Source: JACVRW01 sp963819635 (GTDB taxonomy: Bacteria; Actinomycetota; Thermoleophilia; Solirubrobacterales; Thermoleophilaceae). Taken from it: DNA of 64,000 nt. The translations under genes and the position numbers were made by a program. Positions 1-8,883 of this stretch are shown one piece after another (within the stretch, counting starts at the first letter, position 1; the number at the start of each line of letters is the position of its first letter). A model generated the notes under the pieces. The model saw only the letters and a program-made list of their open reading frames with translations. It did not search any database and had not been told where the DNA came from. The stretch spans positions 248,001 through 312,000 of the forward strand of contig CAWFWX010000003.1 in NCBI GenBank assembly GCA_963819635.1, written 5' to 3'.

Positions 1-1
1 C

Positions 2-403
2 CAGCGCCTGGCGCTGGAGGTGGTCCTCGCAACGGACACCCCCAATGCGGCCGTTCTACTCGACGAGCCCACCCGCGGCATGGACCGGATCCACAAGGAC
101 GCCCTCGCCACCCGCATCCGCGAGCTCGCCGAGGCCGGCAGCGCCGTGATGGTGGCGACGCACGACACCGAGTTCGCCGCGGCTCTCGCGGACCGGATCG
201 TGCTCCTCGGCCAGGGCGTGGTGATCGCCGACGGCGAGCCGAAGGAGGTGCTCGGCGGAGGCAGACATTTCTCGACCGAGGTGGCTCGCGTAACGAACGG
301 AGCCGCACTGCTGCCGGAGGAGGCCGCCGACCTGCTCGAGAACACACCCTTCAATGCCCGGTCGGATGGCGGCGAGGCGACACAGGCGGAGATGGCGAAG
401 TGA
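2..403 (+). CDS. ABC/ECF transporter ATP-binding protein, C-terminal fragment
   Basis: This is the last ~133 residues of an ABC ATPase whose start lies before the window. It opens inside the signature motif (QRLAL). Walker B with D-loop follows (AVLLDEPTRGMD, about residues 17-28 of the visible part), then the switch histidine (MVATHD, about 50-55). The closing ~70 residues are an accessory region typical of EcfA/CbiO-like ATPases. The stop overlaps the next start (GTGA), and that gene has an ECF S-component domain, so this is inferred to be the energising ATPase of an energy-coupling-factor vitamin importer on the cytoplasmic face. Walker A is outside the window, and whether it is a fused double ATPase cannot be seen. 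Confidence 0.85.
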   Translation, partial: QRLALEVVLATDTPNAAVLLDEPTRGMDRIHKDALATRIRELAEAGSAVMVATHDTEFAAALADRIVLLGQGVVIADGEPKEVLGGGRHFSTEVARVTNGAALLPEEAADLLENTPFNARSDGGEATQAEMAK

Positions 404-2286
404 CCTGGCAGGCCGCCTCGCTCACGCTGCTCGCCCTCGCCCTCGCGGCCGGCTTCGCCTGGTACGAGCGCGAGCGGCCGCCGGCTCGCGTCGTGGCCGT
501 GGTGGCGGCGCTCGCCGCGCTGGCGGTCGTGGGCCGGCTCGCCTTCGCCGCGTTCCCGAACGTCAAGCCGACCACGGACATCGTGCTGTTCGCCGGCTAC
601 GCCCTGGGCGCGATCCCCGGCTTCGCGGTCGGCGCCGTTACCGCGATCGTGTCGAACATCTTCCTCTCGCAGGGCCCCTGGACCGTCTGGCAGATGGCCG
701 GCTGGGGCGCTGTGGGCGTCGGCGGAGCCCTTCTGGCGCGCCTGCTTCGCGGCCGCGAACCGAACCGATTCGTGCTCGCAGCGGTTTGCGGACTGGCGGG
801 ACTGGCGTTCGGCGCCTGGATGGATGTGTATCAATGGACACTCGCCGCGCGGCAGGACCTCGATACATATGTGGCTGTGGCAGGAACCTCACTCCCCTAC
901 AACATCGCCCACGCGGTGGGCAACGTCGTGTTCTGCCTGCTGATCGGGCCGGCCTTCCTGCGCGCGCTCGCGCGCTACCGGCGCCGGCTCGAGGTGCGCT
1001 GGGAGCGCTCGCCCGCGCCGGTCGCGCTCGGGGCCATCGCGGTCGCCCTCGTGCTGCTTCTGCCCGCTGCCGCCGTGGCCGCGACGCCGGCGGAGCGGGC
1101 GACGAGCTACCTCGTCAAGGCACAGAACAAGGACGGTGGCTTCGGCGCCACGCCGAGCGCGGGCTCGAGCGCGCTCTACACGGGCTGGGCCGGCCTGGCG
1201 CTCGGCTCGGCCGGGCGCAACCCGCAGGACGTGAAGCGCCCGGGCGGGCGCTCGCTGGCGCGCTACCTGCTCCGCGGCGCCGGCTCGCTCAGCGAGATCG
1301 GCGAGATCGAGCGCAACGCCCTGCTCGCCAAGGTCGCGGGAATCAGCGCGCGCGCCTTCGGCGGGCGGAACCTCGTCGCCGAGATCCAGGGCCGCCGCCG
1401 TCACGACGGCTCGATCTCGGGCTATGTGAGCTACACCGCGTTCGGCATCTTGGCCCTCAGGGCGAGCGGCGCGTCCGCGGGTGGCTCGACCATCCGCTGG
1501 CTCGTGCAGTCCCAGAACGACGACGGAGGCTTCGGCGTGGCGCGCGCGTCCGCGAGCGACGCCGACATGACGGGCGCGGTGCTCCAGGCGCTGGCGACCG
1601 TCGGGCGCGGCGGCAGCGCCGCCGCGGAGCGCGCCGTCGGGTGGCTGCGCGCCAACCAGAACGGCGACGGCGGCTTCGGCCCCGTCAAGGGCCGCGACTC
1701 GAATGCGCAGTCCACCGCCTACGCGGTGCAGGGGCTCCTCGCCGCGGGCGCCGGCGGAGGCGCCGTCTCTCGCGCGCGCAGCTATCTGGCCGGGCTCCAG
1801 CGCGGCGACGGGAGCGTGGCCTACTCCTCGTCCTCGAACCAGACGCCCGTGTGGGTGACCGCCCAGGCGCTGATGGCCTTCCAGGACGACCCGCTGCCGA
1901 TCGCCACCGCGCCGCGGAAGAAGCGCCAGCGTGCCGACGCGAGCGCCAAGAAGGAGCGCGAGGGTGGCGGCGCGGCGGCGGGCGGAGGCAGCGGGAAGGC
2001 CGGCGAATCGAAGAAGGGCGGCGACGCGGCCGAGTCGGGCGGCGCTGCCGCGGAGGACGAGGCCGGGCTCGGGGCCGGCGGCGGCGTGGCGGCGACGGGC
2101 GAGCCGGTGCCGGAGTCTGAGGGCACGACGGCCACCGCGCTCGCGAAGAAGGCGGCCACCCAGGGGGCCACCAAGGGCCCCGAGCCGGTGCCGCTCTGGG
2201 CGGGGATCCTGGGTGCTCTCGCGTTGGGCGCGCTCCTGTGGCTGCTCCACCGCTTCGTGCTGCCGCGTCGTGCCGACGTGGGATAG
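400..2286 (+). CDS. ECF transporter S-component fused to a prenyltransferase/squalene-cyclase-like alpha-toroid domain
   Basis: This is a 628-residue membrane protein with a GTG start overlapping the upstream ATPase stop. Residues ~5-195 hold about six hydrophobic helices with the ECF S-component look (GYALGAIPGFAVGAV, then QGPWTVWQMAGWG). A further hydrophobic stretch (~208-228) ends in AVAATPAE, which may be a helix or an internal signal-like segment. Residues ~232-500 contain four alpha-alpha repeats carrying QNxDGGFG or QxxDGS motifs (near 241, 368, 424 and 468), as in prenyltransferase/squalene-cyclase toroids. A low-complexity Ala/Gly/Lys/Glu linker and a C-terminal helix (~597-621) with basic end follow. 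The toroid is presumably extracytoplasmic. The family resembles the alpha6/alpha6 barrel of intrinsic factor/transcobalamin, so corrinoid capture is a possible role; the substrate is not shown by sequence. Confidence 0.75.
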   Translation: MTWQAASLTLLALALAAGFAWYERERPPARVVAVVAALAALAVVGRLAFAAFPNVKPTTDIVLFAGYALGAIPGFAVGAVTAIVSNIFLSQGPWTVWQMAGWGAVGVGGALLARLLRGREPNRFVLAAVCGLAGLAFGAWMDVYQWTLAARQDLDTYVAVAGTSLPYNIAHAVGNVVFCLLIGPAFLRALARYRRRLEVRWERSPAPVALGAIAVALVLLLPAAAVAATPAERATSYLVKAQNKDGGFGATPSAGSSALYTGWAGLALGSAGRNPQDVKRPGGRSLARYLLRGAGSLSEIGEIERNALLAKVAGISARAFGGRNLVAEIQGRRRHDGSISGYVSYTAFGILALRASGASAGGSTIRWLVQSQNDDGGFGVARASASDADMTGAVLQALATVGRGGSAAAERAVGWLRANQNGDGGFGPVKGRDSNAQSTAYAVQGLLAAGAGGGAVSRARSYLAGLQRGDGSVAYSSSSNQTPVWVTAQALMAFQDDPLPIATAPRKKRQRADASAKKEREGGGAAAGGGSGKAGESKKGGDAAESGGAAAEDEAGLGAGGGVAATGEPVPESEGTTATALAKKAATQGATKGPEPVPLWAGILGALALGALLWLLHRFVLPRRADVG

Positions 2287-2293
2287 TCAGTTG

Positions 2294-2932
2294 ATGACCG
2301 AGGCCGACCCGCTCGCCGGGGCGCTCACCCACCCGGAGCAGCTGCGCGACTTCTACGACGCGCCGATGAAGGCCGCGATCCGCAAGGACATCGGCGAGCT
2401 CGACGAGATGTGCCGGCGCCTGATCGCCGCGGCGCCGATGCTGTTCCTGGCGACGCACGACGAGGACGGTCGCGCCGACGTGAGCCCGCGCGGCGGTCCG
2501 CCCGGCTTCGTCACGGTGCTCGACGACAGGCACCTGGCGATCCCGGACGCCACCGGCAACAGGCGCCTCGACACGCTCGAGAACATCGTGTCGAGCGGGC
2601 GGATCGCCCTGATCTTCGTCATCCCCGGGCGCGATACGACGCTCCGGGTCGGCGGCCGCGCGGTCGTGACCGCCGCGCCGGAGGTGCTCGAGCGGCTCAC
2701 GCCCGTCGGAAAGCCGCCGCGGACCGCCATCGTCGTGGAGGCCGACGAGGTCTACACGCACTGCCCCAAGGCGTTCGTGCGCTCGAAGCTCTGGGATCCC
2801 GGCAGCTGGCCCGACCCGGCGACGCTGCCCACCTCCGCCGAGGTCACGCTCGCGCACCAGCGAAACCCCGAGCTCACGCTCGAGCAGGTGCGCGAGCGCG
2901 AGCGCGACGCGCTCGCCAACCGGCTCGAGTAG
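2294..2932 (+). CDS. pyridoxamine 5'-phosphate oxidase-family FMN-binding protein
   Basis: The 212-residue soluble protein fits the MSMEG_1061-type pyridoxamine phosphate oxidase-like family, which uses a split beta-barrel to bind FMN or F420. The central part shows the barrel pattern: MLFLATHDEDGRADVSPRG, then a strand with DDRHLAIPD, then NIVSSGRIALIFVIPG. The C-terminal YTHCPKAFVRSKLW stretch is characteristic of the subfamily. The ATG at 2294 lies 7 bp after the preceding stop; an in-frame TTG lies one codon earlier. The substrate is unknown and a general flavin-dependent reductase or oxidase role is the most that can be said. Confidence 0.8.
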   Translation: MTEADPLAGALTHPEQLRDFYDAPMKAAIRKDIGELDEMCRRLIAAAPMLFLATHDEDGRADVSPRGGPPGFVTVLDDRHLAIPDATGNRRLDTLENIVSSGRIALIFVIPGRDTTLRVGGRAVVTAAPEVLERLTPVGKPPRTAIVVEADEVYTHCPKAFVRSKLWDPGSWPDPATLPTSAEVTLAHQRNPELTLEQVRERERDALANRLE

Positions 2933-2948
2933 GCACCGGTCGGCCGCC

Positions 2949-3779
2949 TCAGCCGCTGAGTGCCCGCCCGATGAGGCGGTCCATCACCCGATCGGGCAGA
3001 ACCCTCGCCATCGCGGCGCGGAGCTTCGCGTCGTTGCCGACGAGGTAACGCGTGCGCGGCCGGCTCGAGGTGAGCGCCGTGCCGATGACCTCGGCCACCG
3101 CGGCCGGCTCGATCCCGCGTTCCGTTTCGATCTTCGCGGTCTCCGAACGCACCTTCTCGACCATGCGCCCATAGAGCCGCTCCGCCTCGGGCAGCACGTT
3201 CTCGAGCATGTCGTCCGCGAGCTCCCTGCCCTTGTTCCAGATCGGGGTCTTCACGCCGCCGGGCTCGATCAGGATCACGTCGACACCCTGCGGCCGCAGC
3301 TCGCGCCGCAGCGAGTCGCTCAGCCCCTCGAGCCCGAACTTCGAGGCGTTGTAGGCGCCCACGAGCGGCAGCCCGACACGCCCGCCGATCGAGCTCACGT
3401 TCACGATCCGGCCGCGCGCACGGCGCAGCGCGGGAAGGAACGCCTGCGTGACCGCGGCCTGGCCGATCAGGTTGATCTCGAGCTGTTGGCGGAGCTTGTC
3501 CATCGGCAGGAACTCGAGCGGCGCGGCCACGGCGATGCCGGCGTTGTTGACGAGGCCGGCGAGCGCGAGGTCGCCGAGCTCGTCCCGCGCGGCGGCGATC
3601 TGATCGGCGTCGGTCACGTCGATCCGCACGGTGCGGACGCCCCGGCCCTCGAGCCGCTCCGCGTCCTCGTCCTTGCGGACGGCGCCGATCGCGTCGAAGC
3701 CGAGCGCCTTCAGGTGGTGGACGGTCGCCTCGCCGATGCCGGTCGACGCGCCCGTGACGAGGACTGTTCCGCTTGGCAT
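2949..3779 (-). CDS. short-chain dehydrogenase/reductase (SDR)
   Basis: A 276-residue classical SDR. The Rossmann nucleotide motif TGASTGIG is at residues 9-16, NNAG at 78-81, the catalytic Ser near 129-130 and YNASK with Tyr143/Lys147. The C-terminal extension with an arginine-rich tail resembles SDRs acting on lipids or sterol-like alcohols, but the substrate is not predictable. It is transcribed away from the nitroreductase at 3812, with about 32 bp between the two starts, so the pair shares a divergent promoter region. It converges with the flavin protein upstream across a 16-bp gap. Confidence 0.85.
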   Translation of the reverse strand: MPSGTVLVTGASTGIGEATVHHLKALGFDAIGAVRKDEDAERLEGRGVRTVRIDVTDADQIAAARDELGDLALAGLVNNAGIAVAAPLEFLPMDKLRQQLEINLIGQAAVTQAFLPALRRARGRIVNVSSIGGRVGLPLVGAYNASKFGLEGLSDSLRRELRPQGVDVILIEPGGVKTPIWNKGRELADDMLENVLPEAERLYGRMVEKVRSETAKIETERGIEPAAVAEVIGTALTSSRPRTRYLVGNDAKLRAAMARVLPDRVMDRLIGRALSG

Positions 3780-3811
3780 GGCGCGGGACCCTATTCGCTA
3801 GCTTCGCGCGG

Positions 3812-4321
3812 GTGGAAGTCGACGAGGCGATCCGCACGCGGCGGACTCACAAGGTCTTCGGATCCGAGCCGGTACCCCGTGAGACCCTGGACGAGCTCTT
3901 CGAGCTGGCCCGCTGGGCGCCGAACCACAACCTCACCAACCCGTGGCGCTTCCGCGTCCTCGGCCCGGAGTCGCTGGCGCGGCTGAAGGAGGAGGCAGGG
4001 GAGGAGGCCGCCGCGAAGCTGGATCGCGCGCCGACGCTCGCGGTCGTGTCCGTCGTCGAGAGCGGCGACCCGGTCCAGGACGAGGAGGACTACGCGGCCG
4101 CCTCGGTGGCGGCCTACATCGTGCTGCTCGCGGCTCACGCGCGCGGCCTCGCGGGCTACTGGCGCACCCCTGCGGTGCTTCGCACTCCTGGTGGCCGCGC
4201 GGCGGCGGGCGTCCCGGACGGGGAGCGCGTCCTCGGCCTGCTCCACCTGGGCCCGCTCAGGCAGGAGAAGGAGGCGCCCGAGCGGATGGCCCCCGGAGAC
4301 TTCGTAACGTACCTGCCGTGA
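3812..4321 (+). CDS. nitroreductase-family protein
   Basis: A 169-residue FMN-dependent nitroreductase-fold protein. The N-terminal VDEAIRTRRTHKVFGSEPV is the usual flavin-phosphate-binding RRS/T segment. ARWAPNHNLTNPWRFRVL (about residues 31-48) is the conserved second motif, and GYWRTPA appears in the C-terminal half. The GTG at 3812 is chosen because an extension to 3773 would run into the divergent SDR start. Its stop overlaps glpD (GTGA), making it the first gene of a long co-directional operon. The physiological electron acceptor is unknown. Confidence 0.82.
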   Translation: MEVDEAIRTRRTHKVFGSEPVPRETLDELFELARWAPNHNLTNPWRFRVLGPESLARLKEEAGEEAAAKLDRAPTLAVVSVVESGDPVQDEEDYAAASVAAYIVLLAAHARGLAGYWRTPAVLRTPGGRAAAGVPDGERVLGLLHLGPLRQEKEAPERMAPGDFVTYLP

Positions 4322-6034
4322 TCCCGCGTGCAGACGCTCTCGCATCGATGGAGCGGGACAGCTTCGACCTCGTCGTCGTCGGCGGCGGGATCACGGGCGC
4401 GGGCGTGGCCCTGGACGCCGCGTCGCGCGGGTACAGCGTCGCGCTGGTCGAGAAGTCGGACTTCGCCGGCGGCACCTCGAGCCGCTCGTCGAAGCTCATT
4501 CACGGCGGCCTCCGCTACCTCCAGAACTTCGACCTCGGGCTCGTCCGCGAGGCGCTGCTCGAGCGCTCGCTGCTCGTGAAGCTCGCTCCGCACCTCGTGA
4601 CGCCGCTGCCGTTCATCGTGCCCGCGTTCGAGGGCAAACGGCTCGACCGGCTCCTCGGCGTCGGTCTGAACATGTACGACGTCATGTCCTGGCGCCGCGG
4701 TCGCGACGAGGCGGAGGAGTGGAGCCCGGAGCGCCACCGTACGATCGACGGCCCGGAGGTCGTGGAGCTCCTGCCGGGGCTCGCCGAGCGCGACCCCACC
4801 TCGGGCTTTCTGTTCTACGACTGCCAGACCGACGACGTGCGCCTGGTGCTGACAGTGCTCGGCGAGGCCGAGCGCTTCGGAACCGTGATCGCGAACCGCT
4901 GCGAGGTCACCGGACTCGTGGAGCGGGCCGGCCGTGCCGCCGGCGTGCTCGTACACGATCGGCTCGCCGACGGGGAGTTCGAGCTGGCCGCGACCAACGT
5001 CGTGAACGCCACTGGCGTGTGGGCCGACCGGATCCGGCCGCAGGAGCTCTACGCGGAGGAGGAGATGCCGGTGATCCGGCCGAGCCGAGGCACGCACGTG
5101 ATTCTGCCGCGCGAGCTGCTCGACGTGCGCGCCGGCGCGATCGTGCCGGCCGGGGGCGGGCGCACCGTCTTCGTGCTCCCCTGGCTCGGCCGCACCCTCA
5201 TCGGCACGACCGACAACGACTACGAGGGCTCGGTTGAGCATGTGCCGCCCGCCGACGAGGACGTGGCCTATCTGCTCGAGGCGGTGAACTCCTTCTTCGG
5301 CACGGAGCTGGGCGCCGGCGATCTCAGCGGCGCCTACGCGGGCGTGCGGCCGCTGATCTCGACCGGCGACCCGAAGAAGTCCGTGGACATCTCGCGCAAG
5401 GCCGAGCTGTACGAGACGAGCTCCGGTCTGGTGACGATCACCGGCGGGAAGCTCACCACCTGGCGACGCATGGCGAAGCTGGCGGTGGACCGGATCGTGG
5501 AGCGCGAGGGCCGCGAGGCACCCTGCCGGACGCACGAGATACAGCTGGGGATGCCGGTCGACCCCGACACGCTGCCGGAGGCGCCCGGAGTCGACGAGGA
5601 CACGCGCGTGCACCTCGCCTCGCGCTACGGCTACGCCGCCAACATCGTCGTGAGGCTCGCTGAGGCGGAGCCGGCGCTCGCGGCCCGGATCAGCCCCGGG
5701 TCTCCCCGACATCGCCGCCGAGGCGGCCTTCGCGGTCGACCACGAGCAGACGCACTCGGTGGCCGATGTGCTCCTGCGGCGGACGCGGCTGGGGCTGCTC
5801 GACGCGCGCGGGCTGTGCGAGCCCGGGGCGGAGGGACCACGCACCGTGGCACGCGCCATGGCGGGCCAGCTCGGCTGGGACGAGGCCCGCGTGGAGCGCG
5901 AGGTGGCCGACTGGCGCGAGGTGGCGGCTGCCGAAGGGCTGGTACCGGAGAGTGTGGCCCCGAGCGCCGCGCCCGCTCCGCAGGCCGAGCCGTCGCCCAC
6001 CGCGCCCGGGGCCGCCCCGGAGGAGGCCGCGTGA
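4318..6034 (+). pseudogene. glpD: glycerol-3-phosphate dehydrogenase GlpD, interrupted by one +1 frameshift
   Basis: This FAD-dependent enzyme oxidises glycerol-3-phosphate to dihydroxyacetone phosphate at the membrane. The N-terminus carries the dinucleotide motif VVVGGGITGAGVALDAASRG. Downstream are SSRSSKLIHGGLRYLQ, GVRPLIS and ITGGKLTTWR, all hallmarks of GlpD/GlpA. Reading frame 1 runs to about 5700. Homology (ISPGLPDIAAEAAFAVDHE and on) then continues in another frame, because the run of three G at 5698-5700 has one G too many. Joined, the product is about 571 residues, the normal family length. An in-frame ATG at 4348 is an alternative start. The single indel in an otherwise intact gene suggests a sequence error rather than decay. 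Confidence 0.85.
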
Positions 6035-6900
6035 ACCTGAGGCTGCGCGACCGGGAGCTCGACGTCTCGGGGCCCGTGCTCATGGGCATCGTCAACGCGA
6101 CGCCGGACTCGTTCTCCGACCGGCAGGGGCCGAAGGACCCCGACGAGCTCGCGGAGCTCGGGCTGCGGCTGCTCGACGAGGGCGCGGCGATCGTGGACGT
6201 GGGCGGCGAGTCCGGCCGCACCGACACCGAGGCGGTCTCCGTCGACGAGGAGGCCGCCCGGGTCGTGCCGGTGGTGGAGCGGCTGGCCCGCCATGGGGCG
6301 CTCGTCTCGGTGGACACGTGGCGCGGCCCCGTGGCACGCGCCGCGCTGGACGCCGGTGCCGCCATGATCAACGACGTGAGCGGGCTGAGCGACCAGAGCG
6401 TGGCGGACGCGTGCGCGGAGACCGGCGCGGCGCTCGTGATCACGCATACGGAGGCGCCGCCCAAGACGAAGGTCTACCCGCACTACGACGACGTCCTGAC
6501 CACCGTGCGCGACTTCCTCGGCGACCGGATGGCCGCCGCGGTCGCCGCTGGAGTCGGCGAGGACCAGATCGTGCTCGACCCCGGCATCGACATCGCGAAG
6601 GCGCCCGCCGAGTCCGTGGAGCTGCTGCGCCGGCTGCCCGAGCTTCGGTCGCTCGGACGGCCGCTGCTGCTCGCGGTGTCGCGCAAGGACTTCGTGGGGG
6701 CGCTCACCGACCGCCCACCCGCCGGCCGCGACGCCGGCACGCTGGCGGCCGTGGGCGCCGCGGCGGACGGCGGCGCGAGCATCATCCGGGTGCACGACGT
6801 GGCCGGGGCGCGCGACTACCTCCGCGTGCACGACGCGCTGATGAACGGTGCCGAGGCGGACCTCCAGCTCGCGCCGGGGCTACGCAGGGAGCCGGTGTGA
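6031..6900 (+). CDS. folP: dihydropteroate synthase-family protein (divergent FolP)
   Basis: The 289-residue TIM barrel is of the DHPS/pterin-binding family, which joins para-aminobenzoate to 6-hydroxymethyl-dihydropterin diphosphate in folate synthesis. Recognisable motifs are MGIVNATPDSFSD near residue 18, DVGGES near 54, VSVDTW near 94, INDVSG near 114 and LAVSRKDF near 213. Two conserved spots differ: the usual ESTRPG loop reads ESGRTD, and the DPGIGFGK motif reads DPGIDIAK. It may therefore be a FolP2-like paralogue with altered activity. The GTG start overlaps the glpD stop and the end overlaps the next gene, so expression is coupled. Confidence 0.8.
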   Translation: MNLRLRDRELDVSGPVLMGIVNATPDSFSDRQGPKDPDELAELGLRLLDEGAAIVDVGGESGRTDTEAVSVDEEAARVVPVVERLARHGALVSVDTWRGPVARAALDAGAAMINDVSGLSDQSVADACAETGAALVITHTEAPPKTKVYPHYDDVLTTVRDFLGDRMAAAVAAGVGEDQIVLDPGIDIAKAPAESVELLRRLPELRSLGRPLLLAVSRKDFVGALTDRPPAGRDAGTLAAVGAAADGGASIIRVHDVAGARDYLRVHDALMNGAEADLQLAPGLRREPV

Positions 6901-7688
6901 GCGACGGCCTGACCATCGCCCAGCTGTCCGACCTCCACTGCGGGGCGCCGAGCTTCGTGCCGAGCCTGCTCGACCGCGCGATCGTCGAGGTCAACGAGCT
7001 GGAGGCCGACGTGGTCATCATCTCGGGAGACCTGACCGGCGACGGCTTCCGCGGCGAGTACGAGCTCGCGCGCGAGTACCTCGACAAGATCGCCTGCCCT
7101 CGGATGATGGTGATCCCGGGGAACCACGACTCCCGGAACGTCGGCTACGTGCACTTCGAGGAGCTGTTCGGCGCGCGACGGTCGGAGCTGCACCTGAACG
7201 GCGTGTCCATCCTCGCCGTCGACTCGACGGAGCCCGACCTCGACAACGGGCTGATCGGGCGTGGCCGCTACGAGTGGATCGAGGAGCGCTTCGGAGCGAA
7301 CGAGGCGTTCCTGCGCATCTTCGTGCTCCACCACCACCTGCTGCCGGTGCCGGGCACGGGACGCGAGCGGAACATCGTCCACGACGCGGGCGACACGCTC
7401 GAGTGCCTCCAGCGCGCCGACGCCCATCTGGTCCTCTCGGGCCACAAGCACGTGCCGTACGCCTGGCGGCTCGAGAACCTGTTCGTGGTGAACGCGGGCA
7501 CCGTCTCGACCACCCGCCTCCGCGGGAAGACGAAGCCCTGTTACAACGTGATCGAGGCGAAGCCGGAGCGCGTCACCGTGTTCCGGAAGTACCCCTTCCA
7601 CGAACAGGACGCGATCCTCTCCTTCGACCCGCGCACCTACGAGTACGAGAAGCACCAGGGGCTGCTGGGCGAGACGGCCACCGGCTGA
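6897..7688 (+). CDS. calcineurin-like metallophosphoesterase
   Basis: A 263-residue binuclear-metal phosphoesterase. All metal-binding motifs are present in order: SDLH (residues 11-14), SGDLTGDG, PGNHDSR, LHHHLLP and SGHKHVPYA. The family hydrolyses cyclic nucleotides, phosphodiesters and related compounds, and the sequence alone does not identify the substrate. The GTG start overlaps the folP stop, and the stop lies 10 bp before the cyclic 2,3-diphosphoglycerate synthetase gene. That context makes a role in turnover of a phosphorylated metabolite possible, but this is only inference. Confidence 0.85.
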   Translation: MSDGLTIAQLSDLHCGAPSFVPSLLDRAIVEVNELEADVVIISGDLTGDGFRGEYELAREYLDKIACPRMMVIPGNHDSRNVGYVHFEELFGARRSELHLNGVSILAVDSTEPDLDNGLIGRGRYEWIEERFGANEAFLRIFVLHHHLLPVPGTGRERNIVHDAGDTLECLQRADAHLVLSGHKHVPYAWRLENLFVVNAGTVSTTRLRGKTKPCYNVIEAKPERVTVFRKYPFHEQDAILSFDPRTYEYEKHQGLLGETATG

Positions 7689-7698
7689 GGCGGCGGGC

Positions 7699-8883
7699 GT
7701 GCCGGTGATCGCGCTCATCGACGGCGAGCACCACCCCTCCGTCGTGCGCGAGGCGCTGGCGCGGCTCGACCTGGCCGGGGTCGTGTTCCTGGGTGGGGAG
7801 GAGAAGCTCGCGCCCGGCTCGCTCGAGGAGCACTACGGGATGCCGGTCGAGACCGACGTGGAGGAGGGGCTCCGGCGGCTCGCCCCGGGGGCCGACGCGG
7901 TCGTGGACCTGGCCGACGAGCCCGTGGCGCCGGCGTCGCGGAAGCTCCGGCTGGCGGCGCTGGCGCTCAGCCTCGGGCTCGCCTACGAGACGCCGGGCGC
8001 TCGGCTCGACCCGCCGCGCTACCAGCCGCTCGAGCTCGACCGGCCCAAGCTGGCAGTGATCGCCACCGGCAAGCGCACCGGGAAGACCGCGCTGGCCGGT
8101 CACTGGGCGACCCTGGTCCGCGACCTCGATGCCGACCCGGTCATCGTGTGCATGGGTCGCGGCGGCCCGCCGGAGCCGGTGCTGGTCGAGTCGCCGCCAT
8201 CGCTGGACGAGTTGATCGGCATCGCCACGGCGGGCGGCCACGCCGCGTCCGACTTCCTCGAGGACGCGGTCATTGCCGGCGTCCGGACCGTGGGCTGCCG
8301 GCGCGTCGGCGGCGGGTTCGCGGGCGCGCCGTTCGACTCGAACGTCCCGGCGGGGGCCGCGCTGGCGGCATCGCTCGACTCCGGCGCGATCATCTTCGAG
8401 GGCTCGGGTGCGTGCATCCCGCCGATCGAGGTGGACCGCACGGTCTGCATCCTGGGCGCCGGGCCCGCCGAGCCGTTCGCGGAGTACCGGCTCGCGCGCG
8501 CCGACCTCGTGGTCGCCGCCGAGGGCGCTCCCGACCCGCCGGCCGATGCGATGCCGTTCTCGCTGCGCCCCGAGCCGCTCGACCAGGTGCCGGACGACGC
8601 CCGTGTCGCGGTCTTCACCACCGGCGCGACGGAGATCCATGAGGTTCCGGACCCGGTCCTCGTGTCCACGAACCTCGCTCGCCGCGCGCGGCTGGCCGCC
8701 GAGCTCGACCGCGCGGCGGCCGAGCACTGCGACGTCTACCTCACCGAGCTGAAGGCGGCCGCCATCGACACCGTTGCCATGCGGGCGCGCGCGGAGGGCG
8801 CGAGCGTGGTCTTCATCCGCAATCGGCCGCTCGGCGTGGACGACGCACTCGTCAAGCTCTATCGCGATGCCCGCAGAAAATGA
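7699..8883 (+). CDS. cyclic 2,3-diphosphoglycerate synthetase-like protein
   Basis: The 394-residue protein resembles cDPG synthetase, which uses ATP to close 2,3-diphosphoglycerate into its cyclic phosphoanhydride. The N-terminus reads VIALIDGEHHPSVV. A P-loop, TGKRTGKTA, lies at residues ~123-131, followed by VIVCMGRGGPPEP and SGAIIFEGSGACIPP, features I associate with this family. It appears somewhat shorter than the methanogen enzymes. The best support is context: the next gene, overlapping by 17 bp, is a 2-phosphoglycerate kinase, which makes its substrate. The GTG start lies 10 bp after the phosphoesterase gene. The role in this organism (thermoprotectant, phosphate store, osmolyte) is not shown. 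Confidence 0.75.
   Translation: MPVIALIDGEHHPSVVREALARLDLAGVVFLGGEEKLAPGSLEEHYGMPVETDVEEGLRRLAPGADAVVDLADEPVAPASRKLRLAALALSLGLAYETPGARLDPPRYQPLELDRPKLAVIATGKRTGKTALAGHWATLVRDLDADPVIVCMGRGGPPEPVLVESPPSLDELIGIATAGGHAASDFLEDAVIAGVRTVGCRRVGGGFAGAPFDSNVPAGAALAASLDSGAIIFEGSGACIPPIEVDRTVCILGAGPAEPFAEYRLARADLVVAAEGAPDPPADAMPFSLRPEPLDQVPDDARVAVFTTGATEIHEVPDPVLVSTNLARRARLAAELDRAAAEHCDVYLTELKAAAIDTVAMRARAEGASVVFIRNRPLGVDDALVKLYRDARRK

Noticed and set aside
889..2250. Long minus-strand open frame opposite the ECF/toroid gene
   Set aside because: Arg/His/Gly-rich translation with no domain; typical antisense shadow of a GC-rich gene.
3943..6900. One very long open frame covering the end of the nitroreductase, glpD and folP
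   Set aside because: It joins unrelated families; the frame is open only because of high GC. Real starts at 4318 and 6031 with GTGA overlaps and clear domain limits replace it.
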